DNA of 64,000 nucleotides, taken from assembly GCA_029237695.1 (NCBI GenBank), contig CM055266.1, positions 110,625,370 to 110,689,369 of the forward strand, read 5' to 3'. A program made the translations under genes and the position numbers. Origin of the DNA: Conchocele bisecta. Its lineage: Eukaryota; Mollusca; Bivalvia; Lucinida; Thyasiridae. Of this stretch, positions 11,275 through 22,261 are shown piece after piece (position 1 is the stretch's first letter; each line of letters starts with the position of its first letter). The notes beneath the pieces were generated by a model. It had not been told where the DNA came from, searched no databases, and worked only from the letters and a program-made list of their open reading frames with translations.

Positions 11275-12150
11275 TTATTCTCCGGTGTTTCTGCAATGGA
11301 TGGTACATCTGGAGCATTTACAGCATTCCCACCTTACATGTGCATGTTTGACTACGGCAGCCAATGGAACATACTCATGAAATAATCTCCAAAATGCAAC
11401 GGAGGTTGGTGTTTGCTTCATCAACTCTGGCACTAGTTGGTCGCTAACGATTGACACTTGCAGAGATAAATTCACTCTGGAGTCGCACATAGCTACATCA
11501 GCCAACAGTAACACTCTGTCACATACAGTAATAACATGAACTGTTATTATCTCATAATTCCAGCACAAAAATATTTACACAATTCCCTAACATTTGATTG
11601 GTCCGTAGCAAGTTTCTGTCCAAAATTTATATCCCAGTAAACTCCATGCCGAACTACTTTCCGTAACCGTCAGGCGCAGTTAAAATAATTCTTAAGAAAA
11701 CGGAAAATAAACACATTTTCTTGATGAATTTATTTCAAATGCTGGAATTATAAGGAATGAATGGCCTTTTTGTGGAATTTATCGGGGATATAAACTTGGA
11801 AAAGTCGCGGGAATACTGGACGAGGCCTTAAAAATTACAATTTTCGAAAAAAAAAATATAAAAAAAAATGGTGGATTCAGTTGTTTTTTTTTCGAAATTT
11901 GTAATTTTTTATCGCTTTTCCAAGTTTATACCCCGATAAATTCCACAAAAAGGCCATTCATTCCTATATTCGATCAACTGTTCTTGTAGCTGCCGATGAA
12001 TTGCATATACTGGAAGACACTTATTGGCAGCCGTGGCCAATTGAGCTTAACAACATGGGTGATGAACATAATCAGTATATCATAATCTGTGTCTCGGGAC
12101 GATATCACAATAGAATCGATATCCATGATGATGCAGTGAAGATTGCGTGA
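11275..12150 (-). pseudogene. Decayed copy of the HEExDTR family, C-terminal half, split by a fold-back
   Basis: The minus-strand translation of 12150-11970 gives DSIVISSRDTDYDILIMF and QFIGSYKNS, homologous to DSIVVSSRETDALILLIHV in the copy at 14080-14935. The second part (11568-11275) gives DQLVPELMKQTPTSVAFW; at DNA level its ATTATTTCATGAGTATGTTC matches TTATTACATGCGTATGTTTC in the other copy. A family-C fold-back (11555-11969) separates the halves. The 97-residue open frame in 11275-11568 includes frameshifted sequence. The parent is an uncharacterised metazoan family remembered as containing HEEADTR and SRDTDVLVLL motifs with a Cys-rich tail; its function is not known to me. Clearly broken. 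Confidence 0.6.
11555..11969. mobile_element. Fold-back composite, family C, copy 1 (long loop)
   Basis: A first segment bounded by TAATTCCAGCACAAAAAT and ATGCTGGAATTATA is joined to a hairpin whose arms are GGAATGAATGGCCTTTTTGT and complement. The loop contains the ATTACAATTTTCGAAAAA palindrome. Inserted in the HEExDTR pseudogene. The open frames beginning MNGLFVEF are translations of the hairpin arm. Confidence 0.88.
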
Positions 12151-12155
12151 TCGAT

Positions 12156-12200
12156 TTATTGGTATTTAACGGCATATCAACAGCTAAGGGCATTTAAGAC
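12156..12200 (+). repeat. GTTTAACGGCCTATCAACAGC dispersed motif
   Basis: GTATTTAACGGCATATCAAC then AGCTAAGGGCATTTAAG. Shared with 2188-2236, 10598-10650 and (minus) 50402-50470. It is probably the conserved part of a SINE or MITE common in bivalves, from memory only. 12201-12417 holds nothing else recognised. Confidence 0.6.
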
Positions 12201-12417
12201 CGCAGTAAACAACGGACCATGTGTCCATATCTCATGGTTTGCTCGTAGAGCCTACACATCCGATGTAGGGTTTGATATGTTCACATCTGCTAATTATCAC
12301 GCACGCCACCAGCAACCACTTCTGTTCCCCCCACTGGAGTCTGTAGGGTGAGTTGTTCAGTCACAGAGAGAACTTGCTAATTTGCACGCAATGCCATAAC
12401 GTTGGTCCACTTATTAT

Positions 12418-12776
12418 CAAGGTGTATGATCGCGTGGTACTAACAACAACAACAAGTACCGATTCAAAGTACGTATTATTTTATAGTGTCCTTATTACAT
12501 AACGGATTTTGATGACATATGGCGCATCAAACGCGTCTTGTTAAGCTGCATTTGGTGGTCTCTGTATTTTCGCCCAAACTTCTGTCGTTTTTGCGAAGAA
12601 TCAATTTCCGTGTCTCTGTGCCAAACTCCCTAGACCACCAAATGCAGCTCATGAAGACGCGTTTGCTGCGCCATATTTCATCAAAATCCGTTGCATATTA
12701 AGGAAAATATCAAATAATACTTACTTTGGAGTGGGCGGTGTTGTTGTTGTTGTAACCACGTGACCATGCACATTGA
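12418..12776. mobile_element. Fold-back element, family G, copy 1
   Basis: Ends carry AAGGTGTATGATCGCGTGGT then (AAC)n, mirrored by (GTT)n then AACCACGTGACCATGCACA. Arms include TTTTGATGACATATGGCGCA, and the core is a hairpin on TTTTGCGAAGAATCAATTTC. Copies at 20936, 35519 and 58663. Confidence 0.85.
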
Positions 12777-13360
12777 ATATGTAATAGCACTGTCGTGACT
12801 GATTGGTCTTTAATTATGCACCGAATCGGTTCACAGAATTATGTATTTATGTATTGGTGCTCGTACCTGTCGTGATGGAATGTTGTTGATAACGATCAAA
12901 TGTTACAATATCAGCCGAAATATGTATTTATTGACTTCATAAACTATATGTGCATTGTTTCCAAATATAATTACCAGCATGATGGTTCGTTTACCAATAA
13001 CCATCATCACCGATTATCCGTATGTACTGGCGACGATATCAGAACAACTGCACGCTTTGTGAGTATATGTTCATCGACTATGGTGGATTCAGTGGTTAGA
13101 TGCAAACTCGTGTCTGTCGAGGTAGATGACACTACAACAGGCAAACGTTCATGTTGCAAAATGTTTCACAAGTTCTCATCCAGACCTGCTTTATATCCAG
13201 TAATCAGCCTGTAAGATGTTGCGGTTCGCCTTAATCGTTCTCTGATGTCCTCTGAGGTTAACGTTTTTCTCCACAGCAATGCGTGTTGAAAATGGTGCAC
13301 ATGGTTGTCACTTGTTGTCTAACAAAGAGACCTGCTTCTACAAATTGATCTAGTTTGATC
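12777..13360 (+). other. Gap with an unassigned 104-codon open frame
   Basis: An open frame at 12900-13214 encodes a Cys- and Thr-containing peptide with no recognised motif. It lies between decayed HEExDTR copies and could be a remnant of that or another element. No convincing splice sites, polyA signal or repeat match were seen. Confidence 0.3.
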
Positions 13361-13625
13361 TTTATCCCGTCAACACAGTGCGTATGTGCCGTGAAACACG
13401 GTGCCATGAAACATTTTTGATATCCAGTCAATACTATTGTTGCATTTTACAGCAATTTGTAGGTGTTGACGGGATAAATAGAATAGTAGGTTAGTGCCGT
13501 GAAAGGAAAAAATATCTGGTGCGGCACGGAAACGGGATGTGCTCGGCAGAGCCTCGCCCATCCCGTTTCCTGAGCCTTGCCAGATATTTTTTCCCGTTCA
13601 CGGCACTAACCTACTATTCTCTATG
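13361..13625. mobile_element. Fold-back element, family E, copy 2 (inverted relative to copy 1)
   Basis: TTATCCCGTCAACACAGTGC opens it, GGTGTTGACGGGATAAA closes the first segment near 13480, and the GAATAGTAGGTTAGTGCCGT hairpin follows. Nearly identical to 6749-7013 read on the other strand. Confidence 0.9.
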
Positions 13626-13760
13626 TCCCAGTGCCATGGCTTTAAGCAGCGAGCCTTCTATAATCGGCATAGCAACATATTTTTGTGACAATCATGTTTT
13701 ACAGAGCGTTTGCTATTGTCATAAATACTCTGAAGAATTGTAGAGCTGAACAATTTGCTC

Positions 13761-14066
13761 TGTAGCCGATTTCACCAACATTGCAAAGTATACTTTTCTA
13801 GCAAAGTATACTTTGAGGGAGAAATTTTAAATTTTAGGATAAATTTATTAATTTTTATTATACTGAATTTATTACATTATGACAGCCATTTTGGCTGTGA
13901 TAATGTAATAAATTCAGTATAATAATTCTGCATACTTTTAATCATCAAATATATGCAGTCGTTAGCTCTATATGAAATAATGCATTTCGGGAAAAATAAA
14001 TGATTACTCCCTCAAAGTATACTTTGCTAGAAAAGTATACTTTGCAATGTTGGTGAAATAGGCTAC
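13761..14066. mobile_element. Fold-back MITE, family D, copy 2
   Basis: TGTAGCCGATTTCACCAACA at the left and TGTTGGTGAAATAGGCTAC at the right. Inverted CAAAGTATACTTTG blocks and the central TTTTGGCTGTGATAATG hairpin are well conserved. Confidence 0.9.
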
Positions 14067-14079
14067 TGATCGTTTTATA

Positions 14080-14935
14080 ATCATCCGTGCGACGCTGCTT
14101 GATGCATTCTGCCTGTAATTATTTTCATGTTCACACATGATGAGACAGTAGATGATGCTGGTGGATTGATCGATATTGCTGGAGAATACCTCAAACACTA
14201 CGTTGAATGTGTCGGTACTACGAGCAAAGCATGAAGAAAAAGACACACGACTCTATTGTGGTATCGTCCCGAGAGACAGACGCCCTGATTCTGCTCATAC
14301 ATGTTAGCTCATTTTTTATATATGATATGCTGTGGATGAAGACTGGCACGTCGAATAAGCCAATGTGTATGTATTCCTGTACATAAAATTCATCGGCAGC
14401 TACCAGATCAGTTGATATTTCATGCTCAATCATATGACAGGTGATGCTATCACTGTATGTGACAGCATGTCACAGTTTGCTAGACATGGCAAGAAAGGTG
14501 CATGGCCTGTATTTGAAAAAGAACACGCATAGTTGCAGGGTCAATGAACTACAATGCTTATAGACGAGACTGAGTCTTCAGCAAAAACATTCGTATGTCG
14601 CCTATATGCTGTGACTGATCTAGCTAGCTACGTGTAACAATGTCAAGAGTGAATTGTATTAGGTAAATGTATTAGGAAACCCTGCCACCTACCACTGATG
14701 CTGCACATTTGTATATTCAGCGTACCCATTATTATACCTTGGTATTATCAGATACGTCTACGTCCAGCTGGACCTTCGTTGGCAACCAACTAATGCCAGA
14801 GTTATTGGATCTACCACAAATCCCTGATGCATGTGTGGAAGTTATTACATGCGTATGTTTCACTGGCTGCCTTAGTCAAAGATGCAAATGGAAGAATGTG
14901 TGAACGCTATGCACAGCCGCATGAAAATGTTCAAG
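14080..14935 (+). pseudogene. Decayed copy of the HEExDTR family, C-terminal half
   Basis: Reading across frameshifts gives RAKHEEKDTRL (about 14215-14250), DSIVVSSRETDALILLIHV, MLWMKTGTSNKP, then near 14790-14900 GNQLMPELLDLPQIPDACVE followed by ITCVCFTGCLSQRCKWK. The HEExDTR and S-R-x-T-D-x-L-x-L-L blocks and the Cys-rich tail (C-x-C-x3-C-x4-RCKWK) are the hallmarks remembered from a large uncharacterised metazoan family. It has many frameshifts and stops. MITE D lies directly upstream, so the N-terminal half is missing. The relation to the copy at 11275-12150 is direct: shared DNA is visible. Whether the parent was a mobile element or an expanded host gene is unresolved. Confidence 0.6.
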
Positions 14936-15504
14936 CAGTCCCATCATAGACAGCAACGCTGGAGAATACATACTTACTGAAGCATGTCATACTGTACAAA
15001 CATGGTATATATGCGACACGATCTGAAAATCCTTGTGACAAGCCAAGATCCCGGCATGTCTATTATGAATATGGTCATCATAATTCGTAATCCGTCGGCG
15101 ATGCATCTATTACGCATCAAGCAAAATGAAACAATCAATGATTTGTCAAATCAAAACCCATACATCATATTCGAGTGATTATTATAAAATAATGTGCCAT
15201 ATCACACCACGTATACACTAGTATAATACTGACAAGAAGTTGGACACTACTGTGTAAACTAATATACATTCAAACAGGTAACACAACCATCTAAGAGGAA
15301 CACGTAAAGTTAGATTGCAAGCGACATTAAATGTTTCATTATACTACAGAAATGGAGATTATATTACCAATTAATGCCACTTAATAACTATGTTGTAGTC
15401 GTAAATGGGTTCAAATATGTTTCATGTTTCATGTATTAAACTCTTATAGACAATCATTTTACTTTTTTGGGCAAGCTTCACACAACAATTTCCTTAAACA
15501 ATGT
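14936..15504. other. Gap without recognised gene
   Basis: AT-rich sequence with only short open frames (for example 14984-15178) that show no motif, splice context or repeat match. Confidence 0.5.
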
Positions 15505-15802
15505 GTCAATAGACAAAATGTGGCGGCCATCTTGAGAAATAATTTGTCGTGTCAATATTAAAACAGCCTACAATCAAATCATTCTTATTATAATAACATG
15601 TCTCGTTTTTATTACAAAATTCCCATGCCAAATTATTTTAGAAAATCAAATGTCGTTCAAAAATATGTATAAATGGCGGCCATTTTGTTTTTCAATTTCG
15701 AAGATCAAAACTAAAAACTCAAGCCTGGTAACCGATTGATTTGGGTTCAGCATACTTGAATTATGTTACAGTCACTGGTTACCGAGTATTACCCAAAATT
15801 CC
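15505..15802 (-). repeat. Dispersed repeat, family I, copy 2
   Basis: Inverted relative to 8585-8895: ATGTGGCGGCCATCTTGAGA at the left, TGGTAACCGATTGATTTGGG and ACTGGTTACCGAGTATTACC at the right. It abuts MITE A copy 2, which interrupts or joins it at about 15803. Confidence 0.75.
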
Positions 15803-16039
15803 TCAACCCGAAAACGCGCTATAGCGGTTTATGCAAACAGTGCAGATCCAGATGAGCCGGCTCGTAACGAGCCGTCTCATCAGGATCTGCACTTTTTGAA
15901 AGTAATTTCGTATTTTTTAGAACAAAATATACCCTTTTTCATAAATGGACTAGTCTGAAAACCATTTTGTGACGGTTGGATTGGTTGCAAAATTAACATA
16001 TCAATATCCATTCCAGTTACTTAGGGGTGAAAGGGTTAA
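15803..16039. mobile_element. MITE family A, copy 2
   Basis: Left end degenerate (TCAACCCGAAAACGCGCTAT), right end TTAGGGGTGAAAGGGTTAA. Core palindrome with GATGAGCCGGCTCG/CGAGCCGTCTCATC intact. The CGCTATAGCGGTTTATGCAA left arm defines a sub-type shared with 43846, 50804 and 54752. Confidence 0.88.
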
Positions 16040-16159
16040 ATGTATAAGTCAAGTATAAACGTATCAACTATTAATGAAAGAGATCCTACAACGTATGTAA
16101 CTTATTATAAGCATATTAATAGTCTTGATGCAGATGCATAAATAGACAAAACCGGTAGT

Positions 16160-16320
16160 CAATGATAAATCTTGTTTTATGGCGGCCATTTTGTTTTTTT
16201 AATTTTGAGGGTCAAAACTAAAAAATCCAGCCTGGAAACCGATTGATTCGGATTCAGCATACTTCAATTATGTTAAAACAGTCTTTGACCGTCCATTACC
16301 CCAATTTGCCTCCAGGACTA
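16160..16320 (-). repeat. Dispersed repeat, family I, partial copy 3
   Basis: TATGGCGGCCATTTTGTTTT, AACCGATTGATTCGGATTCA and CCTCCAGGACTATTTTA match the inner and end parts of copies 1 and 2. 16321-16531 holds no recognised feature. Confidence 0.65.
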
Positions 16321-16531
16321 TTTTAAGCACATAATCTGGATTAACAACCAGTCTAAGATGGTTATATGAACTGTTCATTGAACAGTATTCAGTCTTTCAA
16401 AATAGCCAAAACGTCTTGTGAATCGAAAACTGAATGTCATCCATTACCGGGAGGCTGCCTGCCTATTGTAATCTACTGTATACTGAATAATTATGTCCGT
16501 TCACGCATTCGATACCAACATACATCTTTAG

Positions 16532-17028
16532 TTAAAGGCGCATGCCCAGTCATTAGGCACAAAATGTTCTTTATATCAGATACATCATCAGACAAAATAA
16601 ACATTCATTCACCATTACTCCAAGAATTGATTGGCATTATTGTACATTTTATATCAGACGTAACTTTCCACACTGATATCAGGGGTGATAACCGTGTTTC
16701 CTTAAAATGTTAACGGACATTACTATGTATTATCTGTAATTATTTTTTAATGATTTTACTTTATAATCTGTCGAAACTATTATTTGTTCAGGTGACACAT
16801 TTAATTAATTAGTATAAATAATTTAAAAATACCATGCCTCATTTGCATAAGAAAATAGCTTGATACCACAGTGCGAGTAACTATCAGTAAAATAAATATT
16901 ACTAAATGACTATATCTGTATAGCGGGCACCCAAAATTTTAGAACTGATGAAATAGTGACACAATTATACACTTATTTAATTTCTATAAAGAACATTTTG
17001 TACCTACTGAGTGGGCATGTACCTGTAA
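16532..17028. mobile_element. MITE family K, copy 1 (intact)
   Basis: Imperfect ~40-bp inverted termini: TTAAAGGCGCATGCCCAGTC and the complement of CTACTGAGTGGGCATGTACC, each followed by TTTTGT/TTCTTTAT words. About 500 bp, non-coding; the 115-residue open frame ending here is a shadow. Related pieces at 38084, 45256 and 42826. Confidence 0.8.
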
Positions 17029-17309
17029 GATCACCAGTGTGAAGGTCAATGTCACGCGCACTGGATAGTTATCAATATGAGGAAGAACGGTTCATATTTC
17101 GGTGTTTCATTGGTTAATTCGGAATATTTTGTGGCTTGGGTGCATTGTTACCAACATACAAGTTACGTCAGCTCCCACGAATTACACGTATAACTAGAAG
17201 TTTTAAAGCAATAAAACTATTAGTGTATACTGTTATGTCGCTTGTTTTAGAGTTTGTGAATTTTTTTGCTACATTGTTTGAACCAAGGTTTTTTTCATCT
17301 ATAGACCAC

Positions 17310-18310
17310 ATACAACAAAACTGGGGTTGGTTCCATTTTTTAATATAAGCCATATGGCCGCCATTTTGAAATTCAAAATGGCCACCATTAAAATTTATAT
17401 TTCACGGTCAAAGTCATTATGTGTGGTGATTTTGCAGCGGAAAACACATTATTATGGACAAGACATATTGGTAGAAGGAGTTCAATACATTTTGAGATAC
17501 CAGCCATTTTGGTTTACAAAATGGCCACCATTTCAAAATTGGAAATCCAGTATCTAATTTACATTTTTGAATGTTGTGGTAAGATTTTGTATTTTCCTTC
17601 TGTTTATACTCGTATTTCTTTGAACACAGTCAGGCGAGATTATTTCTAACTGGTAGTGTGCTACGAGTAATCTTTATCTTCAAAATGGCCACCGAAACTA
17701 AGTGTGTTATGTACATAGCCACAACAAATATTTGTTACACATTCTAGTATTTCTGAAGCTGTAGTTATGTTCTTTCAAATGATATTGTGATTGGAACGTG
17801 TGTGTCTGCTTGAAATTATATATATATACAACATATAACAAAACTGAAGTTGATTCCATTTTTTTAAGAGCCACCATTGAAATTAATTCCTATTTAACGT
17901 CAACGATAAATGTGGTGTTTTTAATTATTATTTATTATGGATAAGAAATATTGGCATGATTATTTCAGTATATTTTAAAATGGCGGCCATATTATTTTTA
18001 AAATGGCCGCCATTTAAACTAAACAATATCATATTAATTATATATGTGTAATGCAGTGGTGATAGTTTGTATGTTTCTTCTGGTTATACTCATAATACAA
18101 TGAACACACACTGTTGAGACTATTGCTAACTAGTACTGTGGTACCAGACACCATTCTCTTCAAAATGGCAGCTGAAAATAGGTGTGTCACATACAGTGCC
18201 ACTTCAAGGATTTACATCTATTACGTATCGTTGTATTACGTATTTACATGTACATGTATCACGTATTTTTGTGGCATATCGTTATGTTTCTTCAAATGAT
18301 ATATTGGTCA
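17310..18310 (+). repeat. Two degenerate ~0.5-kb tandem units rich in AAAATGGCCGCCATTTT palindromes
   Basis: ACTGGGGTTGGTTCCATTTT at about 17320 recurs as ACTGAAGTTGATTCCATTTT near 17850, and TTCAAAATGGCCACCGAAA near 17680 as TTCAAAATGGCAGCTGAAA near 18160. The word ATGGCCGCCATTTTGAAA and its complement occur many times. An inverted echo (GGAACCAACCCCAGTTTT) lies at about 20640, so the 17.3-20.7 kb block may be a large degenerate element with inverted ends. Open frames inside are not supported. 17029-17309 shows nothing. Confidence 0.6.
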
Positions 18311-18479
18311 GCACATGTGTTTTCCTTTAAAATAAGAAGAAAATATGGCAAATCATCCATTTTATCCAATAGTGTATATTATATGGTATTGTATATTGCA
18401 TTCAAAGGTAAATACTCATATTCTCCATTGCTTCATGAGAAAGCGTATGTTACGGCGATATGCTGCACCATCTGCAGCC

Positions 18480-19930
18480 TGTAAGAATTGGCATTGCGCT
18501 AGCAGACTGCAACTGGTCTCAACAGTTTGCTGTCTTTATGGAGTCCAACCTGGTCGCCAATGTTTAGCTCTTTTAATTGTAAAGCTACAATGCTTTTATC
18601 ACAGGGTTTCTTGCTCTGTTGATGACTGGATATGATCGTGTCCCAAATCGAAACATGTATTGGAAATACCTGCTCATAAGTGGTCAGTAAACTGGATAGA
18701 AGCCGCTGTCCCATCAATAACTGTGCAGGGGACCATTCCATGTCAGTTATGGGAGTTTCGATATTCTAGTATACCCAAATATAGGTCTTGTACATTCCCC
18801 TTTTGTTTTTACGAAACTGTGTTTCACAATGATTACTGTTCGCTCAGCTATCCCACTGGACCTTGGCTACATACAGTACGTGATATTAAGGAAATCCCAT
18901 TATTTTGTAAAATCAGCAACTTACTGATAGGCAACTTGCAGAATTCATCTGACACATGTGTACTTGGTACACTCTGCTTACTGTCAGTCCCTTTCAACTG
19001 TCCAATGGCCATTTCGGAGTTTATGCCGTGTTACCAGAAATTCCTTTTCATTCCATGTGGAAATGTTTGTAGCAACACCCTCATGGGTGGCCTGGTACAT
19101 AGTGTGATATCAGAGTTTATTTGGCATTTCAGTTTCTGTCTTCAATTGAACATCTTCCTACCATTTTACCAGAACATAATACATTGCACTCGTCTAAGAC
19201 ATGTCTGAATGCCGAGATGGCCATTGTGCACGGCTTGCAACCTTTTGGACTCGAGAGGAATCAGAATTATGTGTTTAAATCCTTTCAGTTTATCTCTGTA
19301 ATCCCATAACGCCATTGTTTTATGTGGACATTGTGTTCTGAGATTGAGTTATTCATTTACATTCGTTTTTTCTAGCAGAATCAATTCTGCATCTTACTCA
19401 GTCAAGTTTGCCGTTTCTTGCAACGCATGATTACTGACAGGTAAGTTCGCGAATACTACATGCACCTGTGAATTCATACCCTTAGTAAAGTTATAATATA
19501 AGTATGTTACTGGCTCGTTGGATAGCGTATCAGTAACTAGTATGTTTTTGCCAGAAACATGTTTCATTGACATGCCATATTGCTTCAGCAGCAGTAAAAA
19601 ATCCTTTAATCTGTGACGACATGATTTATTTAATGGATATAAGAGGCAAGTGATGTACTACACTTGAACTGTCAGTCCGTACACATACCAAAACCGTTTC
19701 CGGCCAAATAACATGCCTCATTATTCATGTTCAATCAGAGCATATTAGTGTTCTGCGAGAATCACTGATATGGAAGCATTCGTCATTGGCTTCCCTTTGT
19801 GGTACACCATAATGCAGTGTCTCTGGCTTTGTCAAGTCATAATATGACAAGTTCAACAATGAAACGCAATTTGGACCATCAAGACACTGATCACTTTTAT
19901 TTTGACACAGGAGTTGTGATCTCTTAAGAC
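18480..19930 (-). pseudogene. Decayed Ty3/gypsy-type pol: RNase H end plus integrase
   Basis: Minus-strand reading, across frameshifts and stops, gives in order: LSYYDLTKPETLHYG (RNase H entry, about 19860), RLKDFLLLLKQYGMSMKHVS then GKNILVTDTLSNE (the RNase H-terminal PGKxxLxADTLSR block, about 19560), LPVSNHALQETANLTE, WDYRDKL, HNGHLGIQTCLRRV with FW (the integrase H2C2 zinc-binding region, about 19210), and near the C-terminus EWSPAQLLMGQRLLSSLL (the SPAQRLMGRRLRT block, about 18740). The integrase DDE core is largely unreadable. No LTRs were identified, so this is an internal fragment. The 182-residue plus-strand frame at 18660-19208 is a shadow. Confidence 0.75.
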
Positions 19931-20935
19931 CATATGGTAATCGTAAATAATGATAATGACCATGGACCTAATAATGATACTGCATTTTCAACGTGGCCAT
20001 TTTTCTACAGTTTCCTGCATACATGCATTATGTATAGGAAGTATTCAACCTCTCCAACAGTGTTTTGGCATTCAATTTGACATTTTACTCACGACGTCTA
20101 CACATACTGAACTTGTGCACATGGCGTTTTAATGCCGAAAAGTCATTTAATCACACAAATACTGCATTTTCTACAGTTCTTCTACTCTTTCCTGCATACA
20201 ATTTTGTATTTTATGTAAGCAACTCCTTCGATCACATTTTGAGTGTGAATGTGCCAGCACTGCCTTTCAGGAACACAAACAAGATGGAGACTATCATGCA
20301 GATGGTAATGAAACTGCTTGAAAGCACTGTATCCATAATTAAGAAAATTCATGCATACACACAGCGGCCATTTTGAAATCTAACATGTTTGTCATAAACA
20401 GTGACTTGAAAATAACTTTAGTCATATATAATTTACTTTCAATAATAATTATAGTCTGGAGATAAAATCAGTCCAAATGATGTGTGCAGAATTATATGGT
20501 TTTCACGGCAGCCATTTTGAAAATAAATACTACAAATACACTTTACTGAAAACAGTACGTAGTGAAGACAGAAGAAATATTATTTACGTAGAAGCCGTTT
20601 TGAAAACATGTCCGCCATACCAGTTATCAGAAAAAAAGTGGAACCAACCCCAGTTTTATTATTTTAAGTATGTAGATGGCCTGAATTTTGAGTTGAAAAA
20701 TTATGATATAATCGGTCTGAAAGCAACGCATGTTGGAAATTGTATTGACCAAATATTGGAAAACCTTTATTTCCTTGATATCCATGACAAGGATCCCGGA
20801 TAGTACGTAATGCGTCAAGATATAGTTGCCCCGGCGACCATACACAACAACGCGACCACACACGCGAACAACAACGTCAGCAGACGCGCGATACGCGGGC
20901 TAATATACAACGGAGTCAGCGTAGTTCAAGGCGCA
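19931..20935. other. Gap without recognised gene
   Basis: AT-rich sequence with two more GCCATTTTGAAA words (20365, 20510) and the inverted GGTTGGTTCCA echo at about 20640. The 103- and 108-residue open frames have no motif, and the second overlaps the repeat echo. Confidence 0.5.
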
Positions 20936-21330
20936 TGATCACGTGGTTACAACAACAACAATGTCGCCCATTCCAAAGTAAGTATTATTTGATATTTTCC
21001 TTAATATGCAACGGATTTTGATGAAATATGGCGCAGCAAACGCGTCTTCATGAGCTGCATTTGGTGGTCTATGGAGTTTGGCACAGACTTATGTCGTTTT
21101 TGCGAAGAATCGATTTCCGTGTCGGAGACACGGACATTGATTATTCGCAAAAACACAGAAGTTTGGGTGAAAATACAGAGACCACCAAATGCAGCTTAAC
21201 AAGACGCGTTTGATGCGCCATATTTCATAAAAAAATCCGTTACGTAATAAGGACACTATAAAATAATACGTACATTGAATCGGTACTTGTTGTTGTTGTT
21301 GTTGTTAGTACCACGTGATCATACACCTTG
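20936..21330. mobile_element. Fold-back element, family G, copy 2
   Basis: AAGGCGCATGATCACGTGGT with (CAA)n at the left and (GTT)n with TACCACGTGATCATACACC at the right. Arms with AAACGCGTCTTCATGAGCTG and complement surround a TTTTGCGAAGAATCGATTTC centre. Confidence 0.88.
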
Positions 21331-21399
21331 GAGATACCAGGGACAGTAATTCGCATCGTGGCTGATCCGGAGCTTATCGCCGATAGGTCAGCGCCGGGT

Positions 21400-22110
21400 T
21401 TTGGAATGTACGCAGTTGGAACATTAATAGGGAAATTGACAATAGTGTTTTAAGATCAACTTGTGTTTTAAACTACAATTTAGATATAATTGGCGTGGTT
21501 GAGACTCACCTGCTTGGTAGTGACGTGTGACAACTTGATGAGTACAAATGGTATGGCCACAACAGACAGCATATTCATAATAATGCACGAACTGGTTCAG
21601 GCGGTGTTGACTTTTTTTTATTAAAAATCAAATTTGTAGCGAATTTGCCGTTACAGTTCTTAACAATTCGTGCGAAGGTATTCTATGGTTCAAATTAGTT
21701 CATAAGAGTGAGCAGTTCGTTTTATTGCCATGCATTTGTTATTTACCACCAGAAAAATTCGTCCAGACATGTAGATGTAACTGCTTTCTTTGACAATCTG
21801 CTAACCGATATTTACCTATTCCAGAACTGTGGTTTTATTTTTATTTGTAGAGATTTTAATAGTAGGTGTGGAGATCTAGATGATTTTATTGCCGGTGTAG
21901 ATAATATTAGAACTAGACGTGTGAATGATTTTAAGGTAAATTGATATTGTGAGCGTTTTATAGACTTTTTAATAAATACAAATGTGTGCATGTTAAACGG
22001 CAGAGTTGGTAATGCGTCTTCAGAGTTTGGTATAAACATACATGAATTTTATTAAATAATAATTTACATCATTTTTCGGTATACAAGCAGTGTAAAGAGG
22101 ATTGGAGTTC
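21400..22110 (+). pseudogene. LINE apurinic-type endonuclease fragment
   Basis: Across a few frameshifts the plus strand gives SWNIN-like start (about 21415), LDIIGVVETHLLG (about 21485-21525, with the conserved ET of LxETHL), ARTGSGGVDFFL, an FYCHAFVIYHQKNSSRHVDV block, ICRDFNSRCGDLDDFIAGVD (the GDFN motif, here with R for G) and NTNVCMLNGRVGN. This is the exonuclease-endonuclease-phosphatase domain of a non-LTR retrotransposon. The reverse transcriptase part is absent. It may come from a different LINE family from the two other LINEs here. Confidence 0.7.
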
Positions 22111-22261
22111 CTCTCCGTGAACAAGGTAGTTAGGATCCCAGGCGGACATAACTCTTACAAATCTAAAAAAAACGCAATGGTCTCACATGTCAGCATGAGC
22201 CCCATTCGATGCAATAATGGCAGATACAATTCAAGTGTGTATTATGTTTACGGATTTTTGG

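Noticed and set aside
18660..19208. 182-residue plus-strand open frame
   Set aside because: Antisense to a decayed gypsy integrase; no plus-strand motif.
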